Assembly: GCA_951799425.1 (NCBI GenBank)
Contig: OX637394.1
Span: 52,145,142-52,209,141, forward strand
Length of the DNA stretch: 64,000 nt
Reading direction: 5' to 3'
DNA from: Ilex aquifolium
Lineage: Eukaryota; Streptophyta; Magnoliopsida; Aquifoliales; Aquifoliaceae
This document shows positions 37,907 through 51,921 of this stretch, piece after piece. The notes below the pieces were generated by a model, which saw only the letters and a list, made by a program, of their open reading frames with translations, was not told where the DNA came from and did not search any database. The position numbers and the translations under genes are program-made. The first letter of the stretch is position 1, and each line of letters starts with the position of its first letter.

Positions 37907-39800
37907 TTAAAATGAAATAGTATATCCGACATAACTTTTTCTCCCGAAATCGGATTGAGCTAACTCTTGCGGCATTGTAAAGAGGACTTGAAACCCTAAC
38001 CAATATATTGCGATCAAAATTGGTGATTCATCTTCTACCATGGTCGAAATGGTGATGGAAGTTTGGAATAGTTGGTCATTCCCCTCCACAAGGAAAAATA
38101 AGTAATTTCCCATTCTTTAGTATTTCTGACATAACTTTTTACTCCGGTCTCTGATTAAGATGATTCTTGCTGCATTGTAAAGAATTCTTGAATCCCTAAC
38201 CACTTTATTCACATCAATAGTCATGAAAAATCCTCTAGCATGGGCTATATTGTAACGCAATTTTGGTGTAATAAGTAGTCCTCCTTTAAAATGAAATAGT
38301 ATATCCGACATAACTTTTTCTCCCGAAATCGGATTGAGCTAACTCTTGCGGCATTGTAAAGAGAACTTGAAACCCTAACCAATATATTGAGATCAAAATT
38401 GGTGATTCATCTTCTACCATGGTCGAAATGGTGATGGAAGTTTGGAATAGTAGGTCATTCCCCTCCACAAGGAAAAATAAGTAATTTCCCATTCTTTAGT
38501 ATTTCTGACATAACGTTTTACTCCGGTCTCTGATTAAGATGATTCTTGTGGTATTGTATAGAATTCTTGAATCCCTAACCACTTTATTCACATCAATAGT
38601 CATGAAAAATCCTCTAGCATGGGCTATATTGTAACGCAATTTTGGTGTAATAAGTAGTCCTCCTTTAAAATGAAATAGTATATCCGACATAACTTTTTCT
38701 CCCGAAATCGGATTGAGCTAACTCTTGCGGCATTGTAAAGAGAACTTGAAACCCTAACCAATATATTGAGATCAAAATTGGTGATTCATCTTCTACCATG
38801 GTCGAAATGGTGATGGAAGTTTGGAATAGTTGGCATTCCCCTCCACAAGGAAAAATAAGTAATTTCCCATTCTTTAGTATTTATGACATAACGTTTTACT
38901 CCGGTCTCTGATTAAGATGATTCTTGCGGCATTGTAAAGAATTATTGAATCCCTAACCACTTTATTCACATCAATAGTCATGAAAAATCCTCTAGCATGG
39001 GCTATATTGTAACGCAAGTTTGGTGTAATAAGTAGTCCTCCTTTAAAATGAAATAGTATATCCGACATAACTTTTTCTCCCGAAATCGGATTGAGCTAAC
39101 TCTTGCGGCATTGTAAAGAGAACTTGAAACCCTAACCAATATATTGAGATCAAAATTGGTGATTCATCTTCTACCATGGTGGAAATGGTGATGGAAGTTT
39201 GGAATAGTTGGCCATTCCCCTCCACAAGGAAAAATAAGTAATTTCCCATTCTTTAGTATTTATGACATAACGTTTTACTCCGGTCTCCGATTAAGATGAT
39301 ACTTGCGGCATTGTAAAGAATTCTTGAATCCCTAATCACTTTATTCACATCAATAGTCATGAAAAATACTCTAGCATGGGCTATATTGTAACGCAAGTTT
39401 GGTGTAATAAGTAGTCATCCTTTAAAATGAAATAGTATATCCGACATAACTTTTTCTCCCGAAATCGGATTGAGCTAACTCTTGCGGCATTGTAAAGAGA
39501 ACTTGAAACCCTAACCAATATATTGCGATCAAAATTGGTGATTCATCTTCTAGCAAGGTCGAAATGGTGATGGAAGTTTGGTATAGTTGGCCATTCCCCT
39601 CCATAAGGAAAAATAAGTAATTTCCCATTCTTTAGTATTTCTGACATAACTTTTTACTCCGGTCTCTGATTAAGATGATTCTTGCGGCATTGTAAAGAAT
39701 TCTTGAATCCCTAACCACTTTATTCACATCAATAGTCATGAAAAATCCTCTAGCATGGGCTATATTGTAACGCAAGTTAGGTGTAATAAGTAGTCATCCT
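37907..39800. repeat. 5-unit HOR of the core, copy 2 (1894 bp)
   Basis: Copy of 36013-37906 with extra changes that link it to the 8-unit HOR to its right: GAATTATTG near 38941, ATTTATGAC in the A half from 39254, and GATACTTGC near 39300. The 8-mer seems to have grown from this end of the block. Confidence 0.82.
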
Positions 39801-41904
39801 TTAAAATGAAATAGTATATCCGACATAACTTTTTCTCCCGAAATCGGATTGAGCTAACTCTTGCGGCATTGTAAAGAGAACTTGAAACCCTAACCAATAT
39901 ATTGCGATCAAAATTGGTGATTCATCTTCTACCATGGTCGAAATGGTGATGGAAGTTTGGAATAGTTGGTCATTCCCCTCCACAAGGAAAAATTAGTAAT
40001 TTCCCATTCTTTAGTATTTCTGACAAAACGTTTTACTCCGGTCTCTGATTAAGATGATTCTTGCGGCATTGTAAAGAATTCTTGAATCCCTAACCACTTT
40101 ATTCACATCAATAGTCATGAAAAATCCTCTAGCATGGGCTATATTGTAACGCAATTTTGGTGTAATAAGTAGTCCTCCTTTAAAATGAAATAGTATATCC
40201 GACATAACTTTTTCACCCGAAATCGGATTGAGCTAACGCTTGCGGCATTGTAAAGAGAACTTGAAACCCTAACCAATATATGGAGATCAAAATTGATGAT
40301 TCATCTTCTACCATGGTCGAAATGGTGATGGAAGTTTGGAATAGTTGGTCATTCCCCTCCACAAGAAAAAATAAGTAATTTCCCATTCTTTAGTATTTCT
40401 GACATAACGTTTTACTCCGGTCTCTGATTAAGATGATTCTTGCGGCATCGTAAAGAATTCTTGAATCCCTAACCACTTTATTCACATCAATAGTCATGAA
40501 AAATCCTCTAGCATGGGCTATATTGTAACGCAAGTTTGGTGTAATAAGTAGTCCTCCTTTAAAATGAAATAGTATATCCGACATAACTTTTTCTCCCGAA
40601 ATCGGATTGAGCTAACTCTTGCGGCATTGTAAAGAGGACTTGAAACCCTAACCAATATATTGCGATCAAAATTGGTGATTCATCTTCTACCATGGTAGAA
40701 ATGGTGATGGAAGTTTGGAATAGTTGGCATTCCCCTCCACAAGGAAAAATAAGTAATTTCACATTCTTTAGTATTTATGACATAACGTTTTACTCCGGTC
40801 TCTGATTAAGATGATTCTTGCGGCATTGTAAAGAATTATTGAATCCCTAACCACTTTATTCACATCAATAGTCATGAAAAATCCTCTAGCATGGGCTATA
40901 TTGTAACGCAAGTTTGGTGTAATAAGTAGTCCTCCTTTAAAATGAAATAGTATATCCGACATAACTTTTTCTCCCGAAATCGGATTGAGCTAACTCTTGC
41001 GGCATTGTAAAGAGAACTTGAAACCCTAACCAATATATTGACATCAAAATTGGTGATTCATCTTCTACCATGGTCGAAATGGTGATGGAAGTTTGGAATA
41101 GTAGGTCATTCCCCTCCACAAGGAAAAATAAGTAATTTCCCATTCTTTAGTATTTCTGACATAACGTTTTACTCCGGTCTCTGATTAAGATGATTCTTGT
41201 GGTATTGTATAGAATTCTTGAATCCCTAACCACTTTATTCACATCAATAGTCATGAAAAATCCTCTAGCATGGGCTATATTGTAACGCAATTTTGGTGTA
41301 ATAAGTAGTCCTCCTTTAAAATGAAATAGTATATCCGACATAACTTTTTCTCCCGAAATCGGATTGAGCTAACTCTTGCGGCATTGTAAAGAGAACTTGA
41401 AACCCTAACCAATATATTGAGATCAAAATTGGTGATTCATCTTCTACCATGGTCGAAATGGTGATGGAAGTTTGGAATAGTAGGTCATTCCCCTCCACAA
41501 GGAAAAATAAGTAATTTCCCATTGTTTAGTATTTCTGACATAACGTTTTACTCCGGTCTCTGATTAAGATGATTCTTGTGGTATTGTATAGAATTCTTGA
41601 ATCCCTAACCACTTTATTCACATCAATAGTCATGAAAAATCCTCTAGCATGGGCTATATTGTAACGCAATTTTGGTGTAATAAGTAGTCCTCCTTTAAAA
41701 TGAAATAGTATATCCGACATAACTTTTTCTCCCGAAATCGGATTGAGCTAACTCTTGCGGCATTGTAAAGAGAACTTGAAACCCTAACCAATATATTGAG
41801 ATCAAAATTGGTGATTCATCTTCTACCATGGTCGAAATGGTGATGGAAGTTTGGAATAGTTGGCATTCCCCTCCACAAGGAAAAATAAGTAATTTCCCAT
41901 TCTT
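38875..41904. repeat. 8-unit HOR, copy 1 (3030 bp)
   Basis: Eight units whose order recurs three more times to the right. Diagnostic variants are TTTTTCACCCG (A at 40215) followed by TAACGCTTGC and ATATGGAGATC, the C in GGCATCG at 40449, and GACAAAACG near 40022. This is the most diverged copy: it has private changes such as AATTGATGATT near 40293, TGACATC near 41040 and CATGGTAGAA near 40691. Confidence 0.87.
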
Positions 41905-44900
41905 TAGTATTTATGACATAACGTTTTACTCCGGTCTCTGATTAAGATGATTCTTGCGGGATTGTAAAGAATTCTTGAATCCCTAACCACTTTATTCACA
42001 TCAATAGTCATGAAAAATCCTCTAGCATGGGCTATATTGTAACGCAAGTTTGGTGTAATAAGTAGTCCTCCTTTAAAATGAAATAGTATATCCGACATAA
42101 CTTTTTCTCCCGAAATAGGATTGAGCTAACTCTTGCGGCATTGTAAAGAGAACTTGAAACCCTAACCAATATATTGAGATCAAAATTGGTGATTCATCTT
42201 CTACCATGGTGGAAATGGTGATGGAAGTTTGGAATAGTTGGCCATTCCCCTCCACAAGGAAAAATAAGTAATTTCCCATTCTTTAGTATTTATGACATAA
42301 CGTTTTACTCCGGTCTCCGATTAAGATGATACTTGCGGCATTGTAAAGAATTCTTGAATCCCTAATCACTTTATTCACATCAATAGTCATGAAAAATACT
42401 CTAGCATGGGCTATATTGTAACGCAAGTTTGGTGTAATAAGTAGTCATCCTTTAAAATGAAATAGTATATCCGACATAACTTTTTCTCCCGAAATCGGAT
42501 TGAGCTAACTCTTGCGGCATTGTAAAGAGAACTTGAAACCCTAACCAATATATTGCGATCAAAATTGGTGATTCATCTTCTAGCAAGGTCGAAATGGTGA
42601 TGGAAGTTTGGTATAGTTGGCCATTCCTCTCCACAAGGAAAAATAAGTAATTTCCCATTCTTTAGTATTTCTGACATAACTTTTTACTCCGGTCTCTGAT
42701 TAAGATGATTCTTGCGGCATTGTAAAGAATTCTTGAATCCCTAACCACTTTATTCACATCAATAGTCATGAAAAATCCTCTAGCATGGGCTATATTGTAA
42801 CGCAAGTTAGGTGTAATAAGTAGTCATCCTTTAAAATGAAATAGTATATCCGACATAACTTTTTCTCCCGAAATCGGATTGAGCTAACTCTTGCGGCATT
42901 GTAAAGAGAACTTGAAACCCTAACCAATATATTGCGATCAAAATTGGTGATTCATCTTCTACCATGGTCGAAATGGTGATGGAAGTTTGGAATAGTTGGT
43001 CATTCCCCTCCACAAGGAAAAATAAGTAATTTCCCATTCTTTAGTATTTCTGACAAAACGTTTTACTCCGGTCTCTGATTAAGATGATTCTTGCGGCATT
43101 GTAAAGAATTCTTGAATCCCTAACCACTTTATTCACATCAATAGTCATGAAAAATCCTCTAGCATGGGCTATATTGTAACGCAATTTTGGTGTAATAAGT
43201 AGTCCTCCTTTAAAATGAAATAGTATATCCGACATAACTTTTTCACCCGAAATCGGATTGAGCTAACGCTTGCGGCATTGTAAAGAGAACTTGAAACCCT
43301 AACCAATATATGGAGATCAAAATTGGTGATTCATCTTCTACCATGGTCGAAATGGTGATGGAAGTTTGGAATAGTTGGTCATTCCCCTCCACAAGGAAAA
43401 ATAAGTAATTTCCCATTCTTTAGTATTTCTGACATAACGTTTTACTCCGGTCTCTGATTAAGATGATTCTTGCGGCATCGTAAAGAATTCTTGAATCCCT
43501 AACCACTTTATTCACATCAATAGTCATGAAAAATCCTCTAGCATGGGCTATATTGTAACGCAAGTTTGGTGTAATAAGTAGTCCTCCTTTAAAATGAAAT
43601 AGTATATCCGACATAACTTTTTCTCCCGAAATCGGATTGAGCTAACTCTTGCGGCATTGTAAAGAGGACTTGAAACCCTAACCAATATATTGCGATCAAA
43701 ATTGGTGATTCATCTTCTACCATGGTCGAAATGGTGATGGAAGTTTGGAATAGTTGGCATTCCCCTCCACAAGGAAAAATAAGTAATTTCCCATTCTTTA
43801 GTATTTATGACATAACGTTTTACTCCGGTCTCTGATTAAGATGATTCTTGCGGCATTGTAAAGAATTATTGAATCCCTAACCACTTTATTCACATCAATA
43901 GTCATGAAAAATCCTCTAGCATGGGCTATATTGTAACGCAAGTTTGGTGTAATAAGTAGTCCTCCTTTAAAATGAAATAGTATATCCGACATAACTTTTT
44001 CTCCCGAAATCGGATTGAGCTAACTCTTGCGGCATTGTAAAGAGAACTTGAAACCCTAACCAATATATTGAGATCAAAATTGGTGATTCATCTTCTACCA
44101 TGGTCGAAATGGTGATGGAAGTTTGGAATAGTAGGTCATTCCCCTCCACAAGGAAAAATAAGTAATTTCCCATTCTTTAGTATTTCTGACATAACGTTTT
44201 ACTCCGGTCTCTGATTAAGATGATTCTTGTGGTATTGTATAGAATTCTTGAATCCCTAACCACTTTATTCACATCAATAGTCATGAAAAATCCTCTAGCA
44301 TGGGCTATATTGTAACGCAATTTTGGTGTAATAAGTAGTCCTCCTTTAAAATGAAATAGTATATCCGACATAACTTTTTCTCCCGCAATCGGATTGAGCT
44401 AACTCTTGCGGCATTGTAAAGAGAACTTGAAACCCTAACCAATATATTGAGATCAAAATTGGTGATTCATCTTCTACCATGGTCGAAATGGTGATGGAAG
44501 TTTGGAATAGTAGGTCATTCCCCTCCACAAGGAAAAATAAGTAATTTCCCATTGTTTAGTATTTCTGACATAACGTTTTACTCCGGTCTCTGATTAAGAT
44601 GATTCTTGTGGTATTGTATAGAATTCTTGAATCCCTAACCACTTTATTCACATCAATAGTCATGAAAAATCCTCTAGCATGGGCTATATTGTAACGCAAT
44701 TTTGGTGTAATAAGTAGTCCTCCTTTAAAATGAAATAGTATATCCGACATAACTTTTTCTCCCGAAATCGGATTGAGCTAACTCTTGCGGCATTGTAAAG
44801 AGAACTTGAAACCCTAACCAATATATTGAGATCAAAATTGGTGATTCATCTTCTACCATGGTCGAAATGGTGATGGAAGTTTGGAATAGTTGGCATTCCC

Positions 44901-44934
44901 CTCCACAAGGAAAAATAAGTAATTTCCCATTCTT
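41905..44934. repeat. 8-unit HOR, copy 2 (3030 bp)
   Basis: All diagnostic variants lie 3030 bp from copy 1 (A at 43245, C at 43479). The first A half has GCGGGATT near 41957, shared with the first A half of copy 3 near 44987 but not with copy 1. Confidence 0.88.
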
Positions 44935-47586
44935 TAGTATTTATGACATAACGTTTTACTCCGGTCTCTGATTAAGATGATTCTTGCGGGATTGTAAAGA
45001 ATTCTTGAATCCCTAACCACTTTATTCACATCAATAGTCATGAAAAATCCTCTAGCATGGGCTATATTGTAACGCAAGTTTGGTGTAATAAGTAGTCCTC
45101 CTTTAAAATGAAATAGTATATCCGACATAACTTTTTCTCCCGAAATCGGATTGAGCTAACTCTTGCGGCATTGTAAAGAGAACTTGAAACCCTAACCAAT
45201 ATATTGAGATCAAAATTGGTGATTCATCTTCTACCATGGTGGAAATGGTGATGGAAGTTTGGAATAGTTGGCCATTCCCCTCCACAAGGAAAAATAAGTA
45301 ATTTCCCATTCTTTAGTATTTATGACATAACGTTTTACTCCGCTCTCCGATTAAGATGATACTTGCGGCATTGTAAAGAATTCTTGAATCCCTAATCACT
45401 TTATTCACATCAATAGTCATGAAAAATACTCTAGCATGGGCTATATTGTAACGCAAGTTTGGTGTAATAAGTAGTCATCCTTTAAAATGAAATAGTATAT
45501 CCGACATAACTTTTTCTCCCGAAATCGGATTGAGCTAACTCTTGCGGCATTGTAAAGAGAACTTGAAACCCTAACCAATATATTGCGATCAAAATTGGTG
45601 ATTCATCTTCTAGCAAGGTCGAAATGGTGATGGAAGTTTGGTATAGTTGGCCATTCCTCTCCACAAGGAAAAATAAGTAATTTCCCATTCTTTAGTATTT
45701 CTGACATAACTTTTTACTCCGGTCTCTGATTAAGATGATTCTTGCGGCATTGTAAAGAATTCTTGAATCCCTAACCACTTTATTCACATCAATAGTCATG
45801 AAAAATCCTCTAGCATGGGCTATATTGTAACGCAAGTTAGGTGTAATAAGTAGTCATCCTTTAAAATGAAATAGTATATCCGACATAACTTTTTCTCCCG
45901 AAATCGGATTGAGCTAACTCTTGCGGCATTGTAAAGAGAACTTGAAACCCTAACCAATATATTGCGATCAAAATTGGTGATTCATCTTCTACCATGGTCG
46001 AAATGGTGATGGAAGTTTGGAATAGTTGGTCATTCCCCTCCACAAGGAAAAATAAGTAATTTCCCATTCTTTAGTATTTCTGACAAAACGTTTTACTCCG
46101 GTCTCTGATTAAGATGATTCTTGCGGCATTGTAAAGAATTCTTGAATCCCTAACCACTTTATTCACATCAATAGTCATGAAAAATCCTCTAGCATGGGCT
46201 ATATTGTAACGCAATTTTGGTGTAATAAGTAGTCCTCCTTTAAAATGAAATAGTATATCCGACATAACTTTTTCACCCGAAATCGGATTGAGCTAACGCT
46301 TGCGGCATTGTAAAGAGAACTTGAAACCCTAACCAATATATGGAGATCAAAATTGGTGATTCATCTTCTACCATGGTCGAAATGGTGATGGAAGTTTGGA
46401 ATAGTTGGTCATTCCCCTCCACAAGGAAAAATAAGTAATTTCCCATTCTTTAGTATTTCTGACATAACGTTTTACTCCGGTCTCTGATTAAGATGATTCT
46501 TGCGGCATCGTAAAGAATTCTTGAATCCCTAACCACTTTATTCACATCAATAGTCATGAAAAATCCTCTAGCATGGGCTATATTGTAACGCAAGTTTGGT
46601 GTAATAAGTAGTCCTCCTTTAAAATGAAATAGTATATCCGACATAACTTTTTCTCCCGAAATCGGATTGAGCTAACTCTTGCGGCATTGTAAAGAGAACT
46701 TGAAACCCTAACCAATATATTGAGATCAAAATTGGTGATTCATCTTCTACCATGGTCGAAATGGTGATGGAAGTTTGGAATAGTAGGTCATTCCCCTCCA
46801 CAAGGAAAAATAAGTAATTTCCCATTCTTTAGTATTTCTGACATAACGTTTTACTCCGGTCTCTGATTAAGATGATTCTTGTGGTATTGTATAAAATTCT
46901 TGAATCCCTAACCACTTTATTCACATCAATAGTCATGAAAAATCCTCTAGCATGGGCTATATTGTAACGCAATTTTGGTGTAATAAGTAGTCCTCCTTTA
47001 AAATGAAATAGTATATCCGACATAACTTTTTGTCCCGAAATCGGATTGAGCTAACTCTTGCGGCATTGTAAAGAGAACTTGAAACCCTAACCAATATATT
47101 GAGATCAAAATTGGTGATTCATCTTCTACCATGGTCGAAATGGTGATGGAAGTTTGGAATAGTAGGTCATTCCCCTCCACAAGGAAAAATAAGTAATTTC
47201 CCATTCTTTAGTATTTCTGACATAACGTTTTACTCCGGTCTCTGATTAAGATGATTCTTGTGGTATTGTATAGAATTCTTGAATCCCTAACCACTTTATT
47301 CACATCAATAGTCATGAAAAATCCTCTAGCATGGGCTATATTGTAACGCAATTTTGGTGTAATAAGTAGTCCTCCTTTAAAATGAAATAGTATATCCGAC
47401 ATAACTTTTTCTCCCGAAATCGGATTGAGCTAACTCTTGCGGCATTGTAAAGAGAACTTGAAACCCTAACCAATATATTGAGATCAAAATTGGTGATTCA
47501 TCTTCTACCATGGTCAAAATGGTGATGGAAGTTTGGAATAGTTGGCATTCCCCTCCACAAGGAAAAATAAGTAATTTCCCATTCTT
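44935..47586. repeat. 8-unit HOR, copy 3, reduced to 7 units (2652 bp)
   Basis: One unit is missing. The A half with GGCATCG (C at 46509) is followed directly by the GAGAAC / TTGAGATC / GTAGGTC B half that in the other copies belongs to the next unit. The exchange lay between about 46509 and 46694 and kept the register, so no junction scar is visible. This copy shares ATAAAATTC (46894), TTTGTCCCG (47032) and GTCAAAATGG (47516) with copy 4 only. Confidence 0.88.
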
Positions 47587-50500
47587 TAGTATTTATGACA
47601 TAACGTTTTACTCCGGTCTCTGATTAAGATGATTCTTGCGGCATTGTAAAGAATTCTTGAATCCCTAACCACTTTATTCACATCAATAGTCATGAAAAAT
47701 CCTCTAGCATGGGCTATATTGTAACGCAAGTTTGGTGTAATAAGTAGTCCTCCTTTAAAATGAAATAGTATATCCGACATAACTTTTTCTCCCGAAATCG
47801 GATTGAGCTAACTCTTGCGGCATTGTAAAGAGAACTTGAAACCCTAACCAATATATTGAGATCAAAATTGGTGATTCATCTTCTACCATGGTGGAAATGG
47901 TGATGGAAGTTTGGAATAGTTGGCCATTCCCCTCCACAAGGAAAAATAAGTAATTTCCCATTCTTTAGTATTTATGACATAACGTTTTACTCCGGTCTCC
48001 GATTAAGATGATACTTGCGGCATTGTAAAGAATTCTTGAATCCCTAATCACTTTATTCACATCAATAGTCATGAAAAATACTCTAGCATGGGCTATATTG
48101 TAACGCAAGTTTGGTGTAATAAGTAGTCATCCTTTAAAATGAAATAGTATATCCGACATAACTTTTTCTCCCGAAATCGGATTGAGCTAACTCTTGCGGC
48201 ATTGTAAAGAGAACTTGAAACCCTAACCAATATATTGCGATCAAAATTGGTGATTCATCTTCTAGCAAGGTCGAAATGGTGATGGAAGTTTGGTATAGTT
48301 GGCCATTTCTCTCCACAAGGAAAAATAAGTAATTTCCCATTCTTTAGTATTTCTGACATAACTTTTTACTCCGGTCTCTGATTAAGATGATTCTTGCGGC
48401 ATTGTAAAGAATTCTTGAATCCCTAACCACTTTATTCACATCAATAGTCATGAAAAATCCTCTAGCATGGGCTATATTGTAACGCAAGTTAGGTGTAATA
48501 AGTAGTCATCCTTTAAAATGAAATAGTATATCCGACATAACTTTTTCTCCCGAAATCGGATTGAGCTAACTCTTGCGGCATTGTAAAGAGAACTTGAAAC
48601 CCTAACCAATATATTGCGATCAAAATTGGTGATTCATCTTCTACCATGGTCGAAATGGTGATGGAAGTTTGGAATAGTTGGTCATTCCCCTCCACAAGGA
48701 AAAATAAGTAATTTCCCATTCTTTAGTATTTCTGACAAAACGTTTTACTCCGGTCTCTGATTAAGATGATTCTTGCGGCATTGTAAAGAATTCTTGAATC
48801 CCTAACCACTTTATTCACATCAATAGTCATGAAAAATCCTCTAGCATGGGCTATATTGTAACGCAATTTTGGTGTAATAAGTAGTCCTCCTTTAAAATGA
48901 AATAGTATATCCGACATAACTTTTTCACCCGAAATCGGATTGAGCTAACGCTTGCGGCATTGTAAAGAGAACTTGAAACCCTAACCAATATATGGAGATC
49001 AAAATTGGTGATTCATCTTCTACCATGGTCGAAATGGTGATGGAAGTTTGGAATAGTTGGTCATTCCCCTCCACAAGGAAAAATAAGTAATTTCCCATTC
49101 TTTAGTATTTCTGACATAACGTTTTACTCCGGTCTCTGATTAAGATGATTCTTGCGGCATCGTAAAGAATTCTTGAATCCCTAACCACTTTATTCACATC
49201 AATAGTCATGAAAAATCCTCTAGCATGGGCTATATTGTAACGCAAGTTTGGTGTAATAAGTAGTCCTCCTTTAAAATGAAATAGTATATCCGACATAACT
49301 TTTTCTCCCGAAATCGGATTGAGCTAACTCTTGCGGCATTGTAAAGAGGACTTGAAACCCTAACCAATATATTGCGATCAAAATTGGTGATTCATCTTCT
49401 ACCATGGTCGAAATGGTGATGGAAGTATGGAATAGTTGGCATTCCCCTCCACAAGGAAAAATAAGTAATTTCCCATTCTTTAGTATTTATGACATAACGT
49501 TTTACTCCGGTCTCTGATTAAGATGATTCTTGCGGCATTGTAAAGAATTATTGAATCCCTAACCACTTTATTCACATCAATAGTCATGAAAAATCCTCTA
49601 GCATGGGCTATATTGTAACGCAAGTTTGGTGTAATAAGTAGTCCTCCTTTAAAATGAAATAGTATATCCGACATAACTTTTTCTCCCGAAATCGGATTGA
49701 GCTAACTCTTGCGGCATTGTAAAGAGAACTTGAAACCCTAACCAATATATTGAGATCAAAATTGGTGATTCATCTTCTACCATGGTCGAAATGGTGATGG
49801 AAGTTTGGAATAGTAGGTCATTCCCCTCCACAAGGAAAAATAAGTAATTTCCCATTCTTTAGTATTTCTGACATAACGTTTTACTCCGGTCTCTGATTAA
49901 GATGATTCTTGTGGTATTGTATAAAATTCTTGAATCCCTAACCACTTTATTCACATCAATAGTCATGAAAAATCCTCTAGCATGGGCTATATTGTAACGC
50001 AATTTTGGTGTAATAAGTAGTCCTCCTTTAAAATGAAATAGTATATCCGACATAACTTTTTGTCCCGAAATCGGATTGAGCTAACTCTTGCGGCATTGTA
50101 AAGAGAACTTGAAACCCTAACCAATATATTGAGATCAAAATTGGTGATTCATCTTCTACCATGGTCGAAATGGTGATGGAAGTTTGGAATAGTAGGTCAT
50201 TCCCCTCCACAAGGAAAAATAAGTAATTTCCCATTCTTTAGTATTTCTGACATAACGTTTTACTCCGGTCTCTGATTAAGATGATTCTTGTGGTATTGTA
50301 TAGAATTCTTGAATCCCTAACCACTTTATTCACATCAATAGTCATGAAAAATCCTCTAGCATGGGCTATATTGTAACGCAATTTTGGTGTAATAAGTAGT
50401 CCTCCTTTAAAATGAAATAGTATATCCGACATAACTTTTTCTCCCGAAATCGGATTGAGCTAACTCTTGCGGCATTGTAAAGAGAACTTGAAACCCTAAC

Positions 50501-50616
50501 CAATATATTGAGATCAAAATTGGTGATTCATCTTCTACCATGGTCAAAATGGTGATGGAAGTTTGGAATAGTTGGCATTCCCCTCCACAAGGAAAAATAA
50601 GTAATTTCCCATTCTT
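47587..50616. repeat. 8-unit HOR, copy 4 (3030 bp)
   Basis: A full 8-unit copy. The three variants shared only with copy 3 lie at 49924, 50062 and 50546, each 3030 bp from their partners. It keeps the unit lost in copy 3 (GAATTATTG near 49548). The B half near 48145-48344 has a local CATTTCTCTCC change. Confidence 0.88.
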
Positions 50617-51921
50617 TAGTATTTATGACATAACGTTTTACTCCGGTCTCTGATTAAGATGATTCTTGCGGCATTGTAAAGAATTCTTGAATCCCTAACC
50701 ACTTTATTCACATCAATAGTCATGAAAAATCCTCTAGCATGGGCTATATTGTAACGCAAGTTTGGTGTAATAAGTAGTCCTCCTTTAAAATGAAATAGTA
50801 TATCCGACATAACTTTTTCTCCCGAAATCGGATTGAGCTAACTCTTGCGGCATTGTAAAGAGAACTTGAAACCCTAACCAATATATTGAGATCAAAATTG
50901 GTGATTCATCTTCTACCATGGTCGAAATGGTGATGGAAGTTTGGAATAGTTGGCCATTCCCCTCCACAAGGAAAAATAAGTAATTTCCCATTCTTTAGTA
51001 TTTATGACATAACGTTTTACTCCGGTCTCCGATTAAGATGATACTTGCGGCATTGTAACGAATTCTTGAATCCCTAATCACTTTATTCACATCAATAGTC
51101 ATGAAAAATACTCTAGCATGGGCTATATTGTAACGCAAGTTTGGAGTAATAAGTAGTCATCCTTTAAAATGAAATAGTATATCCGACATAACTTTTTCTC
51201 CCGAAATCGGATTGAGCTAACTCTTGCGGCATTGTAAAGAGAACTTGAAACCCTAACCAATATATTGCGATCAAAATTGGTGATTCATCTTCTAGCAAGG
51301 TCGAAATGGTGATGGAAGTTTGGTATAGTTGGCCATTCCCCTCCACAAGGAAAAATAAGTAATTTCCCATTCTTTAGTATTTCTGACATAACTTTTTACT
51401 CCGGTCTCTGATTAAGATGATTCTTGCGGCATTGTAAAGAATTCTTGAATCCCTAACCACTTTATTCACATCAATAGTCATGAAAAATCCTCTAGCATGG
51501 GCTATATTGTAACGCAATTTTGGTGTAATAAGTAGTCCTCCTTTAAAATGAAATAGTATATCCGACATAACTTTTTCTCCCGAAATCGGATTGAGCTAAC
51601 GCTTGCGGCATTGTAAAGAGAACTTGAAACCCTAACCAATATATGGAGATCAAAATTGGTGATTCATCTTCTACCATGGTCGAAATGGTGATGGAAGTTT
51701 GGAATAGTTGGTCATTCCCCTCCACAAGGAAAAATAAGTAATTTCCCATTCTTTAGTATTTCTGACATAACGTTTTACTCCGGTCTCTGATTAAGATGAT
51801 TCTTGCGGCATCGTAAAGAATTCTTGAATCCCTAACCACTTTATTCACATCAATAGTCATGAAAAATCCTCTAGCATGGGCTATATTGTAACGCAAGTTT
51901 GGTGTAATAAGTAGTCCTCCT
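50617..51921. repeat. 8-unit HOR, partial copy 5
   Basis: It starts in register with copy 4, but GGCATCG comes at 51812, 2651 bp after 49161, where 3030 would be expected. Another single unit is therefore missing: an A half of the CTTTTTACTCC type leads straight into the 3' end and B half of the next type (TAACGCTTGC, ATATGGAGATC near 51650). The B half near 51175-51374 is the last haplotype-1 (TAGCAAGG) copy in the window. A GTAACGAATTC change near 51057 is private. Confidence 0.78.
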
